Assembly (NCBI RefSeq): GCF_018080005.1
Contig: NZ_CP073015.1
Span: 1,240,001 to 1,304,000, forward strand
Reading direction: 5' to 3'
Source of the DNA: Flavobacterium sp. CS20
GTDB lineage: Bacteria; Bacteroidota; Bacteroidia; Flavobacteriales; Flavobacteriaceae
DNA length: 64,000 nucleotides
The notes below the pieces were generated by a model. That model had not been told where the DNA came from. It saw only the letters and a program-made list of their open reading frames with translations, and ran no database searches. Positions 30,915 to 40,090 of this stretch are shown in pieces (positions within the stretch are counted from its first letter, which is position 1; every line of letters begins with the position of its first letter). Both the position numbers and the translations under genes were made by a program.

Positions 30915-31745
30915 ATGAAAAAAATTCTCGTCCCAACAGACTTCTCGCCCGAAGCAGAAAATGCTTTAAAAGTTCTTGCACAAATCGCTAAAAATTTTGA
31001 TAGTGAAATTTTTCTTTTGCACATGTTAGAGTTGCCTCTTGATTTAATTGACCCATCGCAACCAAGAGGTACAGGTGATTTACCTGAAGCTCTTTTCTTT
31101 ATGAAATTAGCTCATCAAAGGTTTAATGAAGTGATGAAAAAAGATTATCTAAAAGGTATAAAAGTTAATGAAACTGTTGAATTTCATGAAGCCTTTGATG
31201 GCATTATGGAAATTAGCAAAAAACACCAATGCGATGTGATTATAATGGGTTCAAGTGGTGCAGATGGCTTGAAGGAAATATTTATCGGTTCGAATACCGA
31301 AAAGGTGGTTCGCCATTCTGAAATTCCAGTTTTGGTGATTAAAAAAGAGATCCCATTATTTGAAGTTAAAAAGTTTGTTTTTGCCACAGATTTAGACTCT
31401 GAATCGATTCCAACATTTAAAAAAGCTATTGATTTTGCTAACAAACTCGACACAACTATCGAGTTAGTGATGGTCAATACAGCGAGTAAGTTTAGCACTA
31501 CTGATGAAATTGATGATAAACTCAAAAGTTTCACTGAAAATATTGATGAAGCTGACTACCAATTTAGCGTATATAATGATGTCAATGTTGAAACGGGAAT
31601 TTTAAATTACGGCAACAAAATCAATGCAGATTTAATCGGTATAAGCACGCATGGTCGCAAAGGTTTGGCACATTTTATTAATGGAAGTTTGAGTGAAGAT
31701 TTAGTCAATCATGCTAAACGACCAATTGTGACTTTTAAAATTTAA
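30915..31745 (+). CDS. Universal stress protein, two tandem UspA domains
   Basis: 276 residues from the ATG at 30915, which gives the standard MKKILVPTDFSPEAENAL start. An in-frame ATG 66 bases upstream adds an unlikely hydrophobic leader. UspA domain 1 (about 1-145) ends with the ATP-binding pattern GSSGADGLKEIFIGSN. UspA domain 2 (about 148-276) has a similar STHGRKGLAHFINGS motif. It is cytoplasmic, and stress or hypoxia response is typical for the family. It overlaps tail to tail by 4 bp with the next gene, another Usp, next to a sensor kinase/CRP-type regulator pair. Confidence 0.9.
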   Translation: MKKILVPTDFSPEAENALKVLAQIAKNFDSEIFLLHMLELPLDLIDPSQPRGTGDLPEALFFMKLAHQRFNEVMKKDYLKGIKVNETVEFHEAFDGIMEISKKHQCDVIIMGSSGADGLKEIFIGSNTEKVVRHSEIPVLVIKKEIPLFEVKKFVFATDLDSESIPTFKKAIDFANKLDTTIELVMVNTASKFSTTDEIDDKLKSFTENIDEADYQFSVYNDVNVETGILNYGNKINADLIGISTHGRKGLAHFINGSLSEDLVNHAKRPIVTFKI

Positions 31746-32527
31746 GCATGAAGCACTAACAGCGGGGCTTGTTGATTTAAGTTTTTTGTGTTGAGTTGTT
31801 GAAATATTTGATTACTTATACTCAAATTTTTTGCCATAAACATAATCATATCAGCATCTAAACAAGCTTCATAAATCGCTTTTTTATCTTTGGATTGAAT
31901 GGGCTTGAATTGAAAATTGATTTCCTTAAAAGTTTTTGCTATTTTATCTTTATTGTTTTTTTTAAACAACAAATTATTAAGTATTCGGTTTGGCACTTCT
32001 AATATGGATAAATTTATTTTTTTCCAAAAAACAAGTTGACTTATGGTTTTAAAATATTTGTATTGAAATGAAATTCCATAATCTAAAGGAAACACAATAT
32101 GGTTCGGAATTTTTATGACAGAGTTTTCAAATACAACGAGAATTGGACATTTTATTTTAGTAACAATGTCAAATGTATTTTTTCCAAATTGTCTATCTTC
32201 ATCTGAAGTTTTACCTTTTCCTCCCATTAAAATCATATCCACGGAGTTTTTATCGATATAATTTCTAACGGCATCTACGAGATTATTTTTTATAAAAACT
32301 TTTGAAAGCGTATGATTTGGCTTCAGTTTTGGTTCTAAATTGTGTTCATTTTCGAGTAAATTTCTCTCTCTTTTTTTTGCACAAATCCCATTGCAAGTCG
32401 ATGTTTTACAAGGTTTCATAGCGTGAAATAAAACAAAATGCACATCTTCTTCGCCAAAAAAATTTAGGGCATATTCCTGTGTTATTTTGGCGTTCTTAGA
32501 AAAATCAGTAAGAAGTAAAACCTGCAT
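31742..32527 (-). CDS. Universal stress protein-like, divergent second domain
   Basis: 261 residues. The first UspA domain (about 1-132) has the start MQVLLLTDFSKNAKITQEYA and an ATP-binding-like GGKGKTSDEDRQFGKNT segment. The second half is strongly diverged and lacks the GxxG pattern. A cluster of three cysteines (CKTSTCNGIC, residues 43-52) near the first strand is unusual for the family and may bind metal or respond to redox. It lies downstream of the receiver-CRP regulator gene on the same strand. Confidence 0.75.
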   Translation of the reverse strand: MQVLLLTDFSKNAKITQEYALNFFGEEDVHFVLFHAMKPCKTSTCNGICAKKRERNLLENEHNLEPKLKPNHTLSKVFIKNNLVDAVRNYIDKNSVDMILMGGKGKTSDEDRQFGKNTFDIVTKIKCPILVVFENSVIKIPNHIVFPLDYGISFQYKYFKTISQLVFWKKINLSILEVPNRILNNLLFKKNNKDKIAKTFKEINFQFKPIQSKDKKAIYEACLDADMIMFMAKNLSISNQIFQQLNTKNLNQQAPLLVLHA

Positions 32528-32663
32528 AAACTCCTGTATAGGTTACAAAACTAATGTCAAAGCAGGTGTTGTGAAATGATATTTGTCAGTTTAAAAAAAA
32601 TAGACTAAGAAATTTGCTCTAATTTTTCAAAATCTAACACTTTAATATTACGACCTTCAATTT

Positions 32664-33638
32664 CTATAAGTACTTCTTTTTTAATTTAGATAGTGTTCTT
32701 ATCAAACTTTCTTGAGCAATGCCAGCCACTGCGACCAAATCGGCACGTGAAATTCTGATTTGCCTTAGTTTGTTGCGTTTAAGTCGTTCGGTAAATAAAA
32801 TAATAGTTTGTGCTGTTTTACGCTTTACCGAGCTATACGCCATATCAAGCAACTGATTTTTAGTGTCTTGCAAATTATGGTCTAGCACATCAATAATGTC
32901 ATAAAGCATTTTTGTATTGGCATCTAAAAAGTTTTTAAAATCTGATTTAGGAATGCAATATAACTCGGTTGGCTCAAGGCATTCTGCTATTTCTTTTGAG
33001 GAGTTGTGTTTAAATGTAAAATCGCCAAAAACATCGTCAGTTTTATATAGAGCAGTTATCAATTCTTTGCCATTTTCATCAATCATATAGGTTTTGACAA
33101 CGCCTTTGTCAACCATATAAAAATAATTTGAGCCTTTATTGCTGTCATAAACCACTTCTGAAGTTTCAAAAGATTTAAGCTCATAACTTTTTAAATGTTT
33201 TTTAAGGTCTTCAAAATTGCTTAATTTAGGATGACTTTGTTGATTGTCTTGTCGCTGTTGAAGAATTGCCGTTTTAGCAATTCGACTTTCAATAGCACTG
33301 ATCAATTCATCTTCTTCAAAAGGTTTAGTCAAATAGTCGTCTGCACCTAAATTCATACCTTTTCTAATGTCTTTATGGTCGGTTTTTGCAGAAAGAAAAA
33401 TAAATGGAATATACTGAGTTTGTGGATTTTTAGACAAAATTTCTAAAACTCCATAGCCATCCAACTCAGGCATCATAATATCACAAACAATGAGGTCGGG
33501 ATTAAAACGTTTGGCTTCTTCTACGCCTTTAAGTCCATCGGAAGCTGTTTGCACTTCATAATCTAATAGTTCAAGTATTTCAGCCGTATTTTCTCTTACG
33601 GTCATATCGTCTTCTATCAATAGTATTTTTTTAGCCAT
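32664..33638 (-). CDS. Response regulator with cNMP-binding and CRP-type HTH domains (C-terminus frameshifted)
   Basis: Transcription factor fusing a CheY receiver (1-120, phosphoacceptor Asp53 in VCDIMMPELDG, Lys105 in LTKPF) to a Crp/Fnr effector domain (about 150-270) and an HTH (about 280-324, ISRADLVAVAGIAQESLIRTLS). As written it ends at 32664 with KLKKKYL. In the next frame the sequence continues KEVLIEIEGRNIKVLDFEKL and stops at 32605-32607, exactly the missing wing of a Crp HTH. One base missing from the A6 run at about 32683-32688 explains this. The truncated form loses the beta wing and probably DNA binding. It overlaps the kinase gene by one base (TAATG). Confidence 0.87.
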   Translation of the reverse strand: MAKKILLIEDDMTVRENTAEILELLDYEVQTASDGLKGVEEAKRFNPDLIVCDIMMPELDGYGVLEILSKNPQTQYIPFIFLSAKTDHKDIRKGMNLGADDYLTKPFEEDELISAIESRIAKTAILQQRQDNQQSHPKLSNFEDLKKHLKSYELKSFETSEVVYDSNKGSNYFYMVDKGVVKTYMIDENGKELITALYKTDDVFGDFTFKHNSSKEIAECLEPTELYCIPKSDFKNFLDANTKMLYDIIDVLDHNLQDTKNQLLDMAYSSVKRKTAQTIILFTERLKRNKLRQIRISRADLVAVAGIAQESLIRTLSKLKKKYL

Positions 33639-34891
33639 TAGTTGTCGTGTTTTATTGGAAGTTTTATAAAAAATGTAGAGCCTTTATTTTCTTGACTTTC
33701 AAAATAAATATCTCCACCTAAATTATCTAAATGAACTTTAATGATGTTTAAACCAATACCTGTGCCTTGATTGAGTAAAGCATTTTCTGCCCTAAAATAG
33801 CGTTCAAAGATGTGTTGTTGATCTTTTTCGGGAATACCAATGCCTTGATCCTGAATATCAAACTTTAAATATTTATCGTCAAAATTAATATCTAAAGTTA
33901 TAGTGGTATCTTCTCTTGAATATTTTATTGCATTGTTGAGCAAATTAGATAAAATCAGCTCTAAAACATGCCTATCTTGATACAATTCTACATCTTGTAA
34001 ATCTTGAGGATAATTAATAATTTGACCTGCTTTTAAAGTTACATTGGCATTATAAACAACTTCATTAATCAAATTTAACAAACTGAAGCGTTCAAATTTA
34101 TAGGTAAATTTTCCTGTTTCTAATCGCTCAACTGAAAGAAAATCGTTGAGAATACTCGTTAGATAATGCACTTTATTTTTGATGGTATTTAAGTGTTTTT
34201 CACGCTTTTCCTGTTGCTCAGTCTGAGTGTATTTTTTGGCTAATGTAGAAGATGTCAAAATTCCGCTCAAGGGTGTTTTAAACTCGTGAGAGACTAAGGA
34301 TAAGAATTTGGTTTTCAAATCATTGAGTTCACGTTCTTTTTGAAGAGCTGTTTTTATGCGAGCTTCGGCTTGTTTTCTACGCATAATTTCGTCTTTCAGT
34401 AAATCGTTAAGTTCTGAAAGTTCTTCAACACTTGATTTGAGATCTTTGGTGCGTTTATGAACTTTTTCTTCAAGCGATGCATTGAGATCTAAAATTTCTT
34501 GTTCTGCTTCGACTCTTTTGGTGATATCAGTGATCAGCGTCATCACATATTTTTCACCTTTAATTTCAAAAGGATTTAAGCCCGCTTCTAAGGGAAAGGT
34601 TTTGCCTGATTTAGTTAAACCAAAAATATTTCGACCAACACCCATTTGGCGACTTTCTTTTTTTTTAATGAAAGATTTTACGTATGCTTCGTGTTTATGA
34701 TGAAATTTTTGTGGAATCAATATATTGATATGTTGACCTTTCAATTCATGAATTTCATAACCAAACATTTTCACCGCTGAGTCGTTAAGCTCAACGATTA
34801 GTTGTTGTTTGTTCACGATTAAGGCTCCTTCTGATATGCCATTAAATAGAATCGAAAATACTTCAGAATTTGATAATGTAAAGCTACTCAA
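33638..34891 (-). CDS. PAS-domain sensor histidine kinase
   Basis: A 417-residue soluble kinase with no membrane segment. It has a PAS domain (about 8-125), a coiled coil (about 130-195), and a HisKA domain with phosphoacceptor His202 in SLVSHEFKTPLSG. The HATPase_c domain carries N box NLLNNAIKYS, G1 DQGIGIPEK and G2 GTGIGL (about 300-412). It phosphorylates, by inference, the receiver-CRP regulator encoded immediately downstream. The cytoplasmic PAS domain suggests an internal signal such as redox or a small ligand, but no haem or flavin ligand is evident. Confidence 0.92.
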   Translation of the reverse strand: MSSFTLSNSEVFSILFNGISEGALIVNKQQLIVELNDSAVKMFGYEIHELKGQHINILIPQKFHHKHEAYVKSFIKKKESRQMGVGRNIFGLTKSGKTFPLEAGLNPFEIKGEKYVMTLITDITKRVEAEQEILDLNASLEEKVHKRTKDLKSSVEELSELNDLLKDEIMRRKQAEARIKTALQKERELNDLKTKFLSLVSHEFKTPLSGILTSSTLAKKYTQTEQQEKREKHLNTIKNKVHYLTSILNDFLSVERLETGKFTYKFERFSLLNLINEVVYNANVTLKAGQIINYPQDLQDVELYQDRHVLELILSNLLNNAIKYSREDTTITLDINFDDKYLKFDIQDQGIGIPEKDQQHIFERYFRAENALLNQGTGIGLNIIKVHLDNLGGDIYFESQENKGSTFFIKLPIKHDN

Positions 34892-35144
34892 GTTTTCAAA
34901 TTTATGTCCAAAAATAAGAATTTATTAAGTAACTTCCATAGTTTTCAGTGAGTAGGTTTGTTTAATATTTCACACAAAACATAATTACGACTTAAAATGA
35001 ACAAGTTTTTCGGTTAAAATTTTATTTTCTAAAAAAAATTAAATCTCATTTCAACACAAATCTATGCATTTTTGTTTTGGACTGTTAGCAATAGTTTTTA
35101 TTTTATTTAATTGACTTTCACGCATTGGTTCAAAAAAATTATAA
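34892..35144. other. Gene-poor AT-rich stretch
   Basis: Spacer upstream of the kinase gene, leading into the first copy of the 205-bp repeat. Together with 35350-35478 it makes a 587-bp gap without a credible ORF. It should include the kinase promoter, but no good match to the Bacteroidota consensus was found. Confidence 0.3.
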
Positions 35145-35349
35145 CCTGAGTTCGATTTATTGAAAGCTATAAATCAGATGATTACATCTTTTTGTAAGCA
35201 AATTTTGTCATTTCGAACGAAGAATGAGGAGAAATCCAATCCTACTGAGATATCTCGTCCCTCATGCTTCGCTCTATCGACATGACAGATAATTAAATAT
35301 CTGTATTTTATATGAATATATTTTATTGGAATTTATATCGAACTCACGT
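35145..35349. mobile_element. MITE-like element, copy 1 (205 bp, intact)
   Basis: Non-coding 205-bp element. The left end is CCTGAGTTCGAT and the right end reads ACGTGAGTTCGAT on the other strand, giving inverted termini. It is flanked by the direct repeat AATTATAA at 35137-35144 and 35350-35357. A central imperfect inverted repeat (35207-35286, from GTCATTTCGA to CGACATGAC) can fold into a long hairpin with a nested stem (GAGATATCTC region). It is nearly identical to copy 2, with about 20 substitutions and no length difference. No coding capacity, so movement would need a transposase supplied elsewhere. Confidence 0.85.
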
Positions 35350-35478
35350 AATTATAAACTCAATCTAAATTAGCATTCAATCTATGATCTAAAAAATCTT
35401 CATCATCCAAATTGTTTAGATATAAATCATAGTAAAGTTATAATTTTTTCTAAAGGTTTTGAGTTGAGGCATTAAAAT

Positions 35479-36672
35479 TTAATTCACTCGTTTCACATAT
35501 TGACCTTTACGCCTTTCTTTTTCTTCTAACAAAAGTGATAACTCACGTGATGATTGTCCTTGGACAGACGAATTTTCTTGAGCTCTTCTAAACAAGTAAG
35601 GCACCACGTCTCTCACTGGACCAAAGGGAACAAGCTTAATAGCGTTTGAACATTCTTCGCCAAGATTATAGCTTATGTGATCACTCATACCATAAAGCTG
35701 ACCAAACCAAACACGATCATCATCTAATTTTAAGCCTTTTTGAGACATTAATTGTAAAGCCATATAAGTTGAAACCTCGTTATGAGTACCTATAAAAGTA
35801 GCGATATCATCTATATTATCGATACAATAGCACATAATAGCATTAAAATTAACATCTGTAGCTTCCTTGTCTTCACATATTGGAGTTTGGTATCTTTTTC
35901 TTCTAGCTCTCGCGTTTTCTTTTTCCATATAAGCACCTCTAACAATTTTAAATCCAAGTTTAAAATTTTCTTTTTTAGCTCTTTCGTGAATATCTTTGAG
36001 ATAGGCTAACCTGTCCCATCTGTAGCATTGAATAGTATTAAAAATAATAGCCTTATCTCTGTTGTAAATTTTCATCATTTCTTCAATCAAATCGTCAACT
36101 GCTTTCTGCATCCATGTTTCTTCTGCATCAAACATAAGTTTTGTGTTGTAATCAGCTGCAGTTTGGCACAGCATTTTAACTCGTTTTTGGATGCGATTCC
36201 ATTCTGATTGTTCTGATGAGCTTAATTCTTCGTTTTGACTTACTTTTTCCCAAATCTTAAAACGACCTAAACCAGTGGGTTTGGCAACTGCAAAAGGTAT
36301 TTCTTTTTGTTCTGAGGCAAATTTTATGATTTCTGCTTTTGTTTTTGCAACTTTTTCAAATTCTTTTTCATCACTTTTTCCTTCTACTGAATAGTCTAAA
36401 ACACTATAAACATGTTTAGAATACATGAGTTTGATAAGAGGTAAACAGTCTTTTTGAGTTGTGCCACCACAGAATTGTTCAAAAACTGTTTTTTTTATTA
36501 TCCACTCTATCGGCAACCGGAGCTTAAGGGCAATTTTTGTAAAAAAAATACCTAAAGGCACCAAAAGAGGAATATTCATCAATTTAAAAATAAATATTGA
36601 CCTTTTTAAATCCTTTTCAGATTTTAAAATAAAAGCCCTTTTGGTGTTATTGAAAATTTTTGTGTCTATCAT
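35479..36672 (-). CDS. Proline dehydrogenase
   Basis: FAD-dependent oxidation of proline to pyrroline-5-carboxylate, the first step of proline catabolism. 397 residues from the ATG at 36672 (MIDTKIFNNTKRAF). An upstream in-frame ATG at 36714 adds an atypical hydrophobic leader. TIM-barrel signatures include AVAKPTGLGRF near 140, LMFDAEETWMQ near 195, KLGFKIVRGAYMEKENAR near 255, and the C-terminal YLFRRAQENSSV with substrate-contacting arginines. It is a stand-alone ProDH, not fused to P5C dehydrogenase. It is divergent from aroB, with starts about 90 bp apart. Confidence 0.93.
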   Translation of the reverse strand: MIDTKIFNNTKRAFILKSEKDLKRSIFIFKLMNIPLLVPLGIFFTKIALKLRLPIEWIIKKTVFEQFCGGTTQKDCLPLIKLMYSKHVYSVLDYSVEGKSDEKEFEKVAKTKAEIIKFASEQKEIPFAVAKPTGLGRFKIWEKVSQNEELSSSEQSEWNRIQKRVKMLCQTAADYNTKLMFDAEETWMQKAVDDLIEEMMKIYNRDKAIIFNTIQCYRWDRLAYLKDIHERAKKENFKLGFKIVRGAYMEKENARARRKRYQTPICEDKEATDVNFNAIMCYCIDNIDDIATFIGTHNEVSTYMALQLMSQKGLKLDDDRVWFGQLYGMSDHISYNLGEECSNAIKLVPFGPVRDVVPYLFRRAQENSSVQGQSSRELSLLLEEKERRKGQYVKRVN

Positions 36673-36764
36673 ATCAGTCAAATTTACCTCAAAGATAAAT
36701 AATAAAAGACGCAAAAAGTCAGGTGTATTTAACTAATTTGCATTTCTTAAAAATTGATAAAATA

Positions 36765-37823
36765 ATGATAGATGATAAGAGCATTTTATTTGGGAAAAAA
36801 GCATATAAAACCTTAGATACACTTGTCAAAACAGCCTCAGTTTCAAGCGTGTTTTTGTTGATTGATAACAACACAAAAACACATTGTTTAGATCATTTTA
36901 AAAATCGCGTTAGCTTTAATTTTAAAACCGTATTGATTCCTTTTGGAGAAACGCATAAAAATCTTGAAACCTGCTCAGTTATATGGCAAAACCTTTCTGA
37001 TAATGGAGCTGACAGGCAATCTTTACTGATTAACTTAGGTGGTGGTGTGATAACAGATATTGGTGGGTTTACAGCTTCATGTTTTAGACGTGGAATTGCT
37101 TTTGTGCACATTCCAACTACATTGTTAGGTATGATTGACGCAGCTATTGGCGGAAAAAACGGCGTTGATTTTAAAAATCTAAAAAATCAAATTGGTGTTA
37201 TAAAACAACCTGAAATGATTTTAATAGACCAAGTTTTTTTGAAAACACTCCCTCATAACCAAATGGTAAGTGGTTTTGCTGAAATGATAAAACACGGTTT
37301 AATCAATGTAAAATCTCATACGTATTTTGATAAATGTTTAGATTTAGAAAAAGTTGATAGTGAAAATATTAAAGACCTCGTGGAAGAATCTATTAAAATA
37401 AAAAAAATGATAGTCGATGCAGACACATCAGAAAAAGGAATAAGAAAAATTTTGAATTATGACTATACTTTAGGACATGCTATAGAATCCTACAGATTGT
37501 CGCTTGACCCAACTAAACACTTGCTTCATGGTGAAGCTATAGCAATAGGTTTGGTCTTAGAAACTTTTATTTCTCATAAAATGTTCGGTTACCCAAAACG
37601 TGTATTGAATCAATTAAAATCCTTAGTCAAAAGATTTTATATATCTCAAAATTTTGGTCGTGATGAAATTTCACAAATCATTGATTTAATGAAATATGAC
37701 AAAAAAAATATCAAAGGTAAAGTCAATTTTGTATTGCTCAAAAATATAGGGCAATACGTTTTGGATTGTCAAGTAGAAAACAAATTAATCTATGAAGCTT
37801 TTGATTTCTATGCAAAAGATTAG
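36765..37823 (+). CDS. aroB: 3-dehydroquinate synthase
   Basis: NAD- and metal-dependent second enzyme of the shikimate pathway, converting DAHP to 3-dehydroquinate. 352 residues from the ATG at 36765. An ATG 42 bases upstream is less likely because it overlaps the promoter space shared with proline dehydrogenase. NAD-binding GGGVITDIGGF lies near 94 and HIPTTLLGMIDAAIGGKNGVD near 120. Metal ligands are in GFAEMIKHGLI, the DYTLGHAIE segment and HLLHGEAIAIG. Its stop overlaps the miaE stop by 4 bp in convergent orientation. Confidence 0.96.
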   Translation: MIDDKSILFGKKAYKTLDTLVKTASVSSVFLLIDNNTKTHCLDHFKNRVSFNFKTVLIPFGETHKNLETCSVIWQNLSDNGADRQSLLINLGGGVITDIGGFTASCFRRGIAFVHIPTTLLGMIDAAIGGKNGVDFKNLKNQIGVIKQPEMILIDQVFLKTLPHNQMVSGFAEMIKHGLINVKSHTYFDKCLDLEKVDSENIKDLVEESIKIKKMIVDADTSEKGIRKILNYDYTLGHAIESYRLSLDPTKHLLHGEAIAIGLVLETFISHKMFGYPKRVLNQLKSLVKRFYISQNFGRDEISQIIDLMKYDKKNIKGKVNFVLLKNIGQYVLDCQVENKLIYEAFDFYAKD

Positions 37824-38401
37824 CCATGAATACTTTCATGTTGACCTAACTTTTTCATTATTTCAGCTTCGTAGTTTAGCAATTTGTGCCATTTTTGGTC
37901 AACAATATTTTTATCGCCATAATGTCTAGCAAGTTGAAGAAACATGGTGTAATGATTGGCTTCAGAAATCATAAGTTTTTTGTAAAAGGCTCTTAGTTTT
38001 TCATCTTTTAAATTTTCTGACAATAGCCTAAAACGCTCACAACTTCTTGCTTCGATGAGTGCGGCATAAAGCAATCTATGTATGAGTTGGTTGGTTCGAC
38101 TACCGCCTTTTTCAAAGAATTTTTGTAGCTGTACAACATATAAATCTTTTCTATCTCGACCCATTGTGATGTTTTTGGTTTTAATTAAATCATGAACCAT
38201 TTTGAAATGACTCATTTCTTCTTGAGCGAGTTCGGTCATTTTGGTAACAAGCATTTCATATTCAGGAAAACTGACAATTAGCGAAATAGCTGTTGATGCG
38301 GCTTTTTGCTCACAATAGGCATGATCGATTAAAATTTCTTCTATGTTTTTTTCAGCTATATTAGCCCATCTTGGGTCTGTTGGAAGTTTTAAACCTAACA
38401 T
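37820..38401 (-). CDS. miaE: tRNA-(ms2io6A)-hydroxylase, MiaE-like
   Basis: 193-residue ferritin-fold di-iron protein. Iron ligands are visible as paired Glu and ExxH motifs: DHAYCEQKAA near 30, EEMSHFKMVHDL near 67, EARSCERFRLL near 123 and EANHYTMF near 155. MiaE hydroxylates the isopentenyl group of ms2i6A37 in tRNAs reading UNN codons, using O2. It is 3 bp from dnaX and likely in one transcript with it. The substrate is inferred from family membership only. Confidence 0.88.
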   Translation of the reverse strand: MLGLKLPTDPRWANIAEKNIEEILIDHAYCEQKAASTAISLIVSFPEYEMLVTKMTELAQEEMSHFKMVHDLIKTKNITMGRDRKDLYVVQLQKFFEKGGSRTNQLIHRLLYAALIEARSCERFRLLSENLKDEKLRAFYKKLMISEANHYTMFLQLARHYGDKNIVDQKWHKLLNYEAEIMKKLGQHESIHG

Positions 38402-38404
38402 ATT

Positions 38405-40090
38405 TTAAAATTCTAAATCGAGTTTTTTTCTTAACAATTCTACGTTTGGGTTTTTTTCTACAAAATACTTGTATTTTTCTTCATTGGTATGCAAGTATTT
38501 TTTCTCTTGAAATTGGCTCACGTGAATGACAAGATCGAGATGCGAATTTCTTAAGGTGTTTTTTAAATATTTTAGAATACGATCTTTATTCCTTTGAATA
38601 TCAATTTTCATGGTTTCATTTGGCAATTGTATTTCAATGGTATTATCCTTGAGTTTTGGAACATCAGATAGCAAAGTAGAAGCGAGTAATTTTTCTCCTC
38701 TATCGTCTATAATTTCTGCAAATTTTATCCAAGCAGATTTTAGACTATCAAGGCTAAATTTTTCATTTAAAATTTCTGTCTCAACTTGTTTATTCTTATT
38801 TTTTTGAACGTGATTTTTCTTAAATTCAATTGACTTAAGCGATAATGCACTTTTTTTTAATGGTCTTGCATTTTGAACAGATTCTTGCTTTTGCTCTTTC
38901 TGCTCAGTTGTATTGTTAACTTTCTCAGTGTTATCGGTTTGGGTTTTGTCTTTTTTTGCAGAGGTTATAGATTTTTTTGATTTTTTTTCTACAACTGGAG
39001 ACGCTATGGATTTAGGCTTTTTTTTTTGTGATAAAATCGTCTCTTGACTTGCTAGTTTCATCAGACACAGTTCTACATGTAGTAGCTTATTTTGACTTAA
39101 TTTATAATTAAAATCACATGTATTTGCTAAATCTATAGATGTTAATAATTGTTGAAAGCTAAAATTTTCAGATTGCTCTTTGTATTTTTTCTTAGCTTCA
39201 TCTCCAACATCAAGGAGCTCTATCGTTGATGGATTTTTACAGACCAAAAGATCTCTAAAATGAGACGCTAAACCACTGATGAAATGCTGACCATCATATC
39301 CTTTGGCTATAACTGCATTAAAATAGGTAACTAATCCAGGTATATCAGCCTTTAGAATTAAATCGGTGGCATGTAAAAAAGTTTCAAAATCAAGGATATT
39401 TAAATTTTCTGCAACAGCCTTTCGTGTGAGTTTATTACCGCAATAACTTACCACGCGATCGTAAGTTGACAATGCATCTCGCATAGCTCCATCAGATTTT
39501 TGAGCAATGATCAGCAAAGCTTCATCTTCGGCTTCTACGCCTTCTTTTGCGACAATTTCTTTAAGGTGTTCTAGGATATCTTGAACTGTGATGCGTTTAA
39601 AATCAAACACTTGACAACGAGATAAAATCGTTGGAATAATTTTATGTTTTTCGGTTGTGGCTAAAATAAAAATAGCGTGTTTTGGCGGTTCTTCTAAAGT
39701 TTTTAAAAACGCATTAAACGCGACCGATGAAAGCATGTGTACTTCATCAATGATGTAAACTTTAAAATTACCAGTTTGTGGTGGGATGCGTACTTGGTCA
39801 TTGAGATTTCTGATATCATCAACCGAGTTATTGGAAGCAAGATCTAATTCAAAAATATTAAAAGCATAATCAGAAGTTTCACTATCAGAAGACACTTGGT
39901 TGACTGTTTTGGCTAAAATTCGGGCACAGGAAGTTTTGCCAACTCCACGTGGTCCAGTGAATAGCAATGCTTGTGCCAAGTGATTATTGTCAATAGCATT
40001 TTTTAGCGTGTTGGTCACTGCTTTTTGACCGATAACTTCTTCAAAAGTATCTGGTCTGTATTTTCGTGCGGATACTACAAAATGGTTCAT
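38405..40090 (-). CDS. dnaX: DNA polymerase III subunits gamma and tau
   Basis: Clamp-loader ATPase of 561 residues. Walker A is TGPRGVGKTSCARIL (about 45-59), DEVHML is the Walker B/DExx box near 118, sensor 1 is LATTEKHKI near 145, and the AAA+ lid is followed by domain III (about 225-345). A low-complexity Lys/Gln/Thr linker (about 360-435) leads to a tau-like C-terminal domain. The zinc module with four cysteines that normally follows Walker A is replaced by a short Cys-free loop (VNQVSSDSETSDYAFN). No clear slippery A-run with hairpin for a gamma frameshift was found, so a single tau-like product is likely. Confidence 0.95.
   Translation of the reverse strand: MNHFVVSARKYRPDTFEEVIGQKAVTNTLKNAIDNNHLAQALLFTGPRGVGKTSCARILAKTVNQVSSDSETSDYAFNIFELDLASNNSVDDIRNLNDQVRIPPQTGNFKVYIIDEVHMLSSVAFNAFLKTLEEPPKHAIFILATTEKHKIIPTILSRCQVFDFKRITVQDILEHLKEIVAKEGVEAEDEALLIIAQKSDGAMRDALSTYDRVVSYCGNKLTRKAVAENLNILDFETFLHATDLILKADIPGLVTYFNAVIAKGYDGQHFISGLASHFRDLLVCKNPSTIELLDVGDEAKKKYKEQSENFSFQQLLTSIDLANTCDFNYKLSQNKLLHVELCLMKLASQETILSQKKKPKSIASPVVEKKSKKSITSAKKDKTQTDNTEKVNNTTEQKEQKQESVQNARPLKKSALSLKSIEFKKNHVQKNKNKQVETEILNEKFSLDSLKSAWIKFAEIIDDRGEKLLASTLLSDVPKLKDNTIEIQLPNETMKIDIQRNKDRILKYLKNTLRNSHLDLVIHVSQFQEKKYLHTNEEKYKYFVEKNPNVELLRKKLDLEF

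Noticed and set aside
35207..35286. Reading the hairpin core as a transcription terminator only
   Set aside because: It is embedded in a 205-bp element with inverted ends and target duplications, repeated at three sites, so mobility explains it better.
38820..39060. Programmed frameshift signal in dnaX
   Set aside because: A/T-rich runs in the linker are not in a typical slippery heptamer with a downstream stem and stop.
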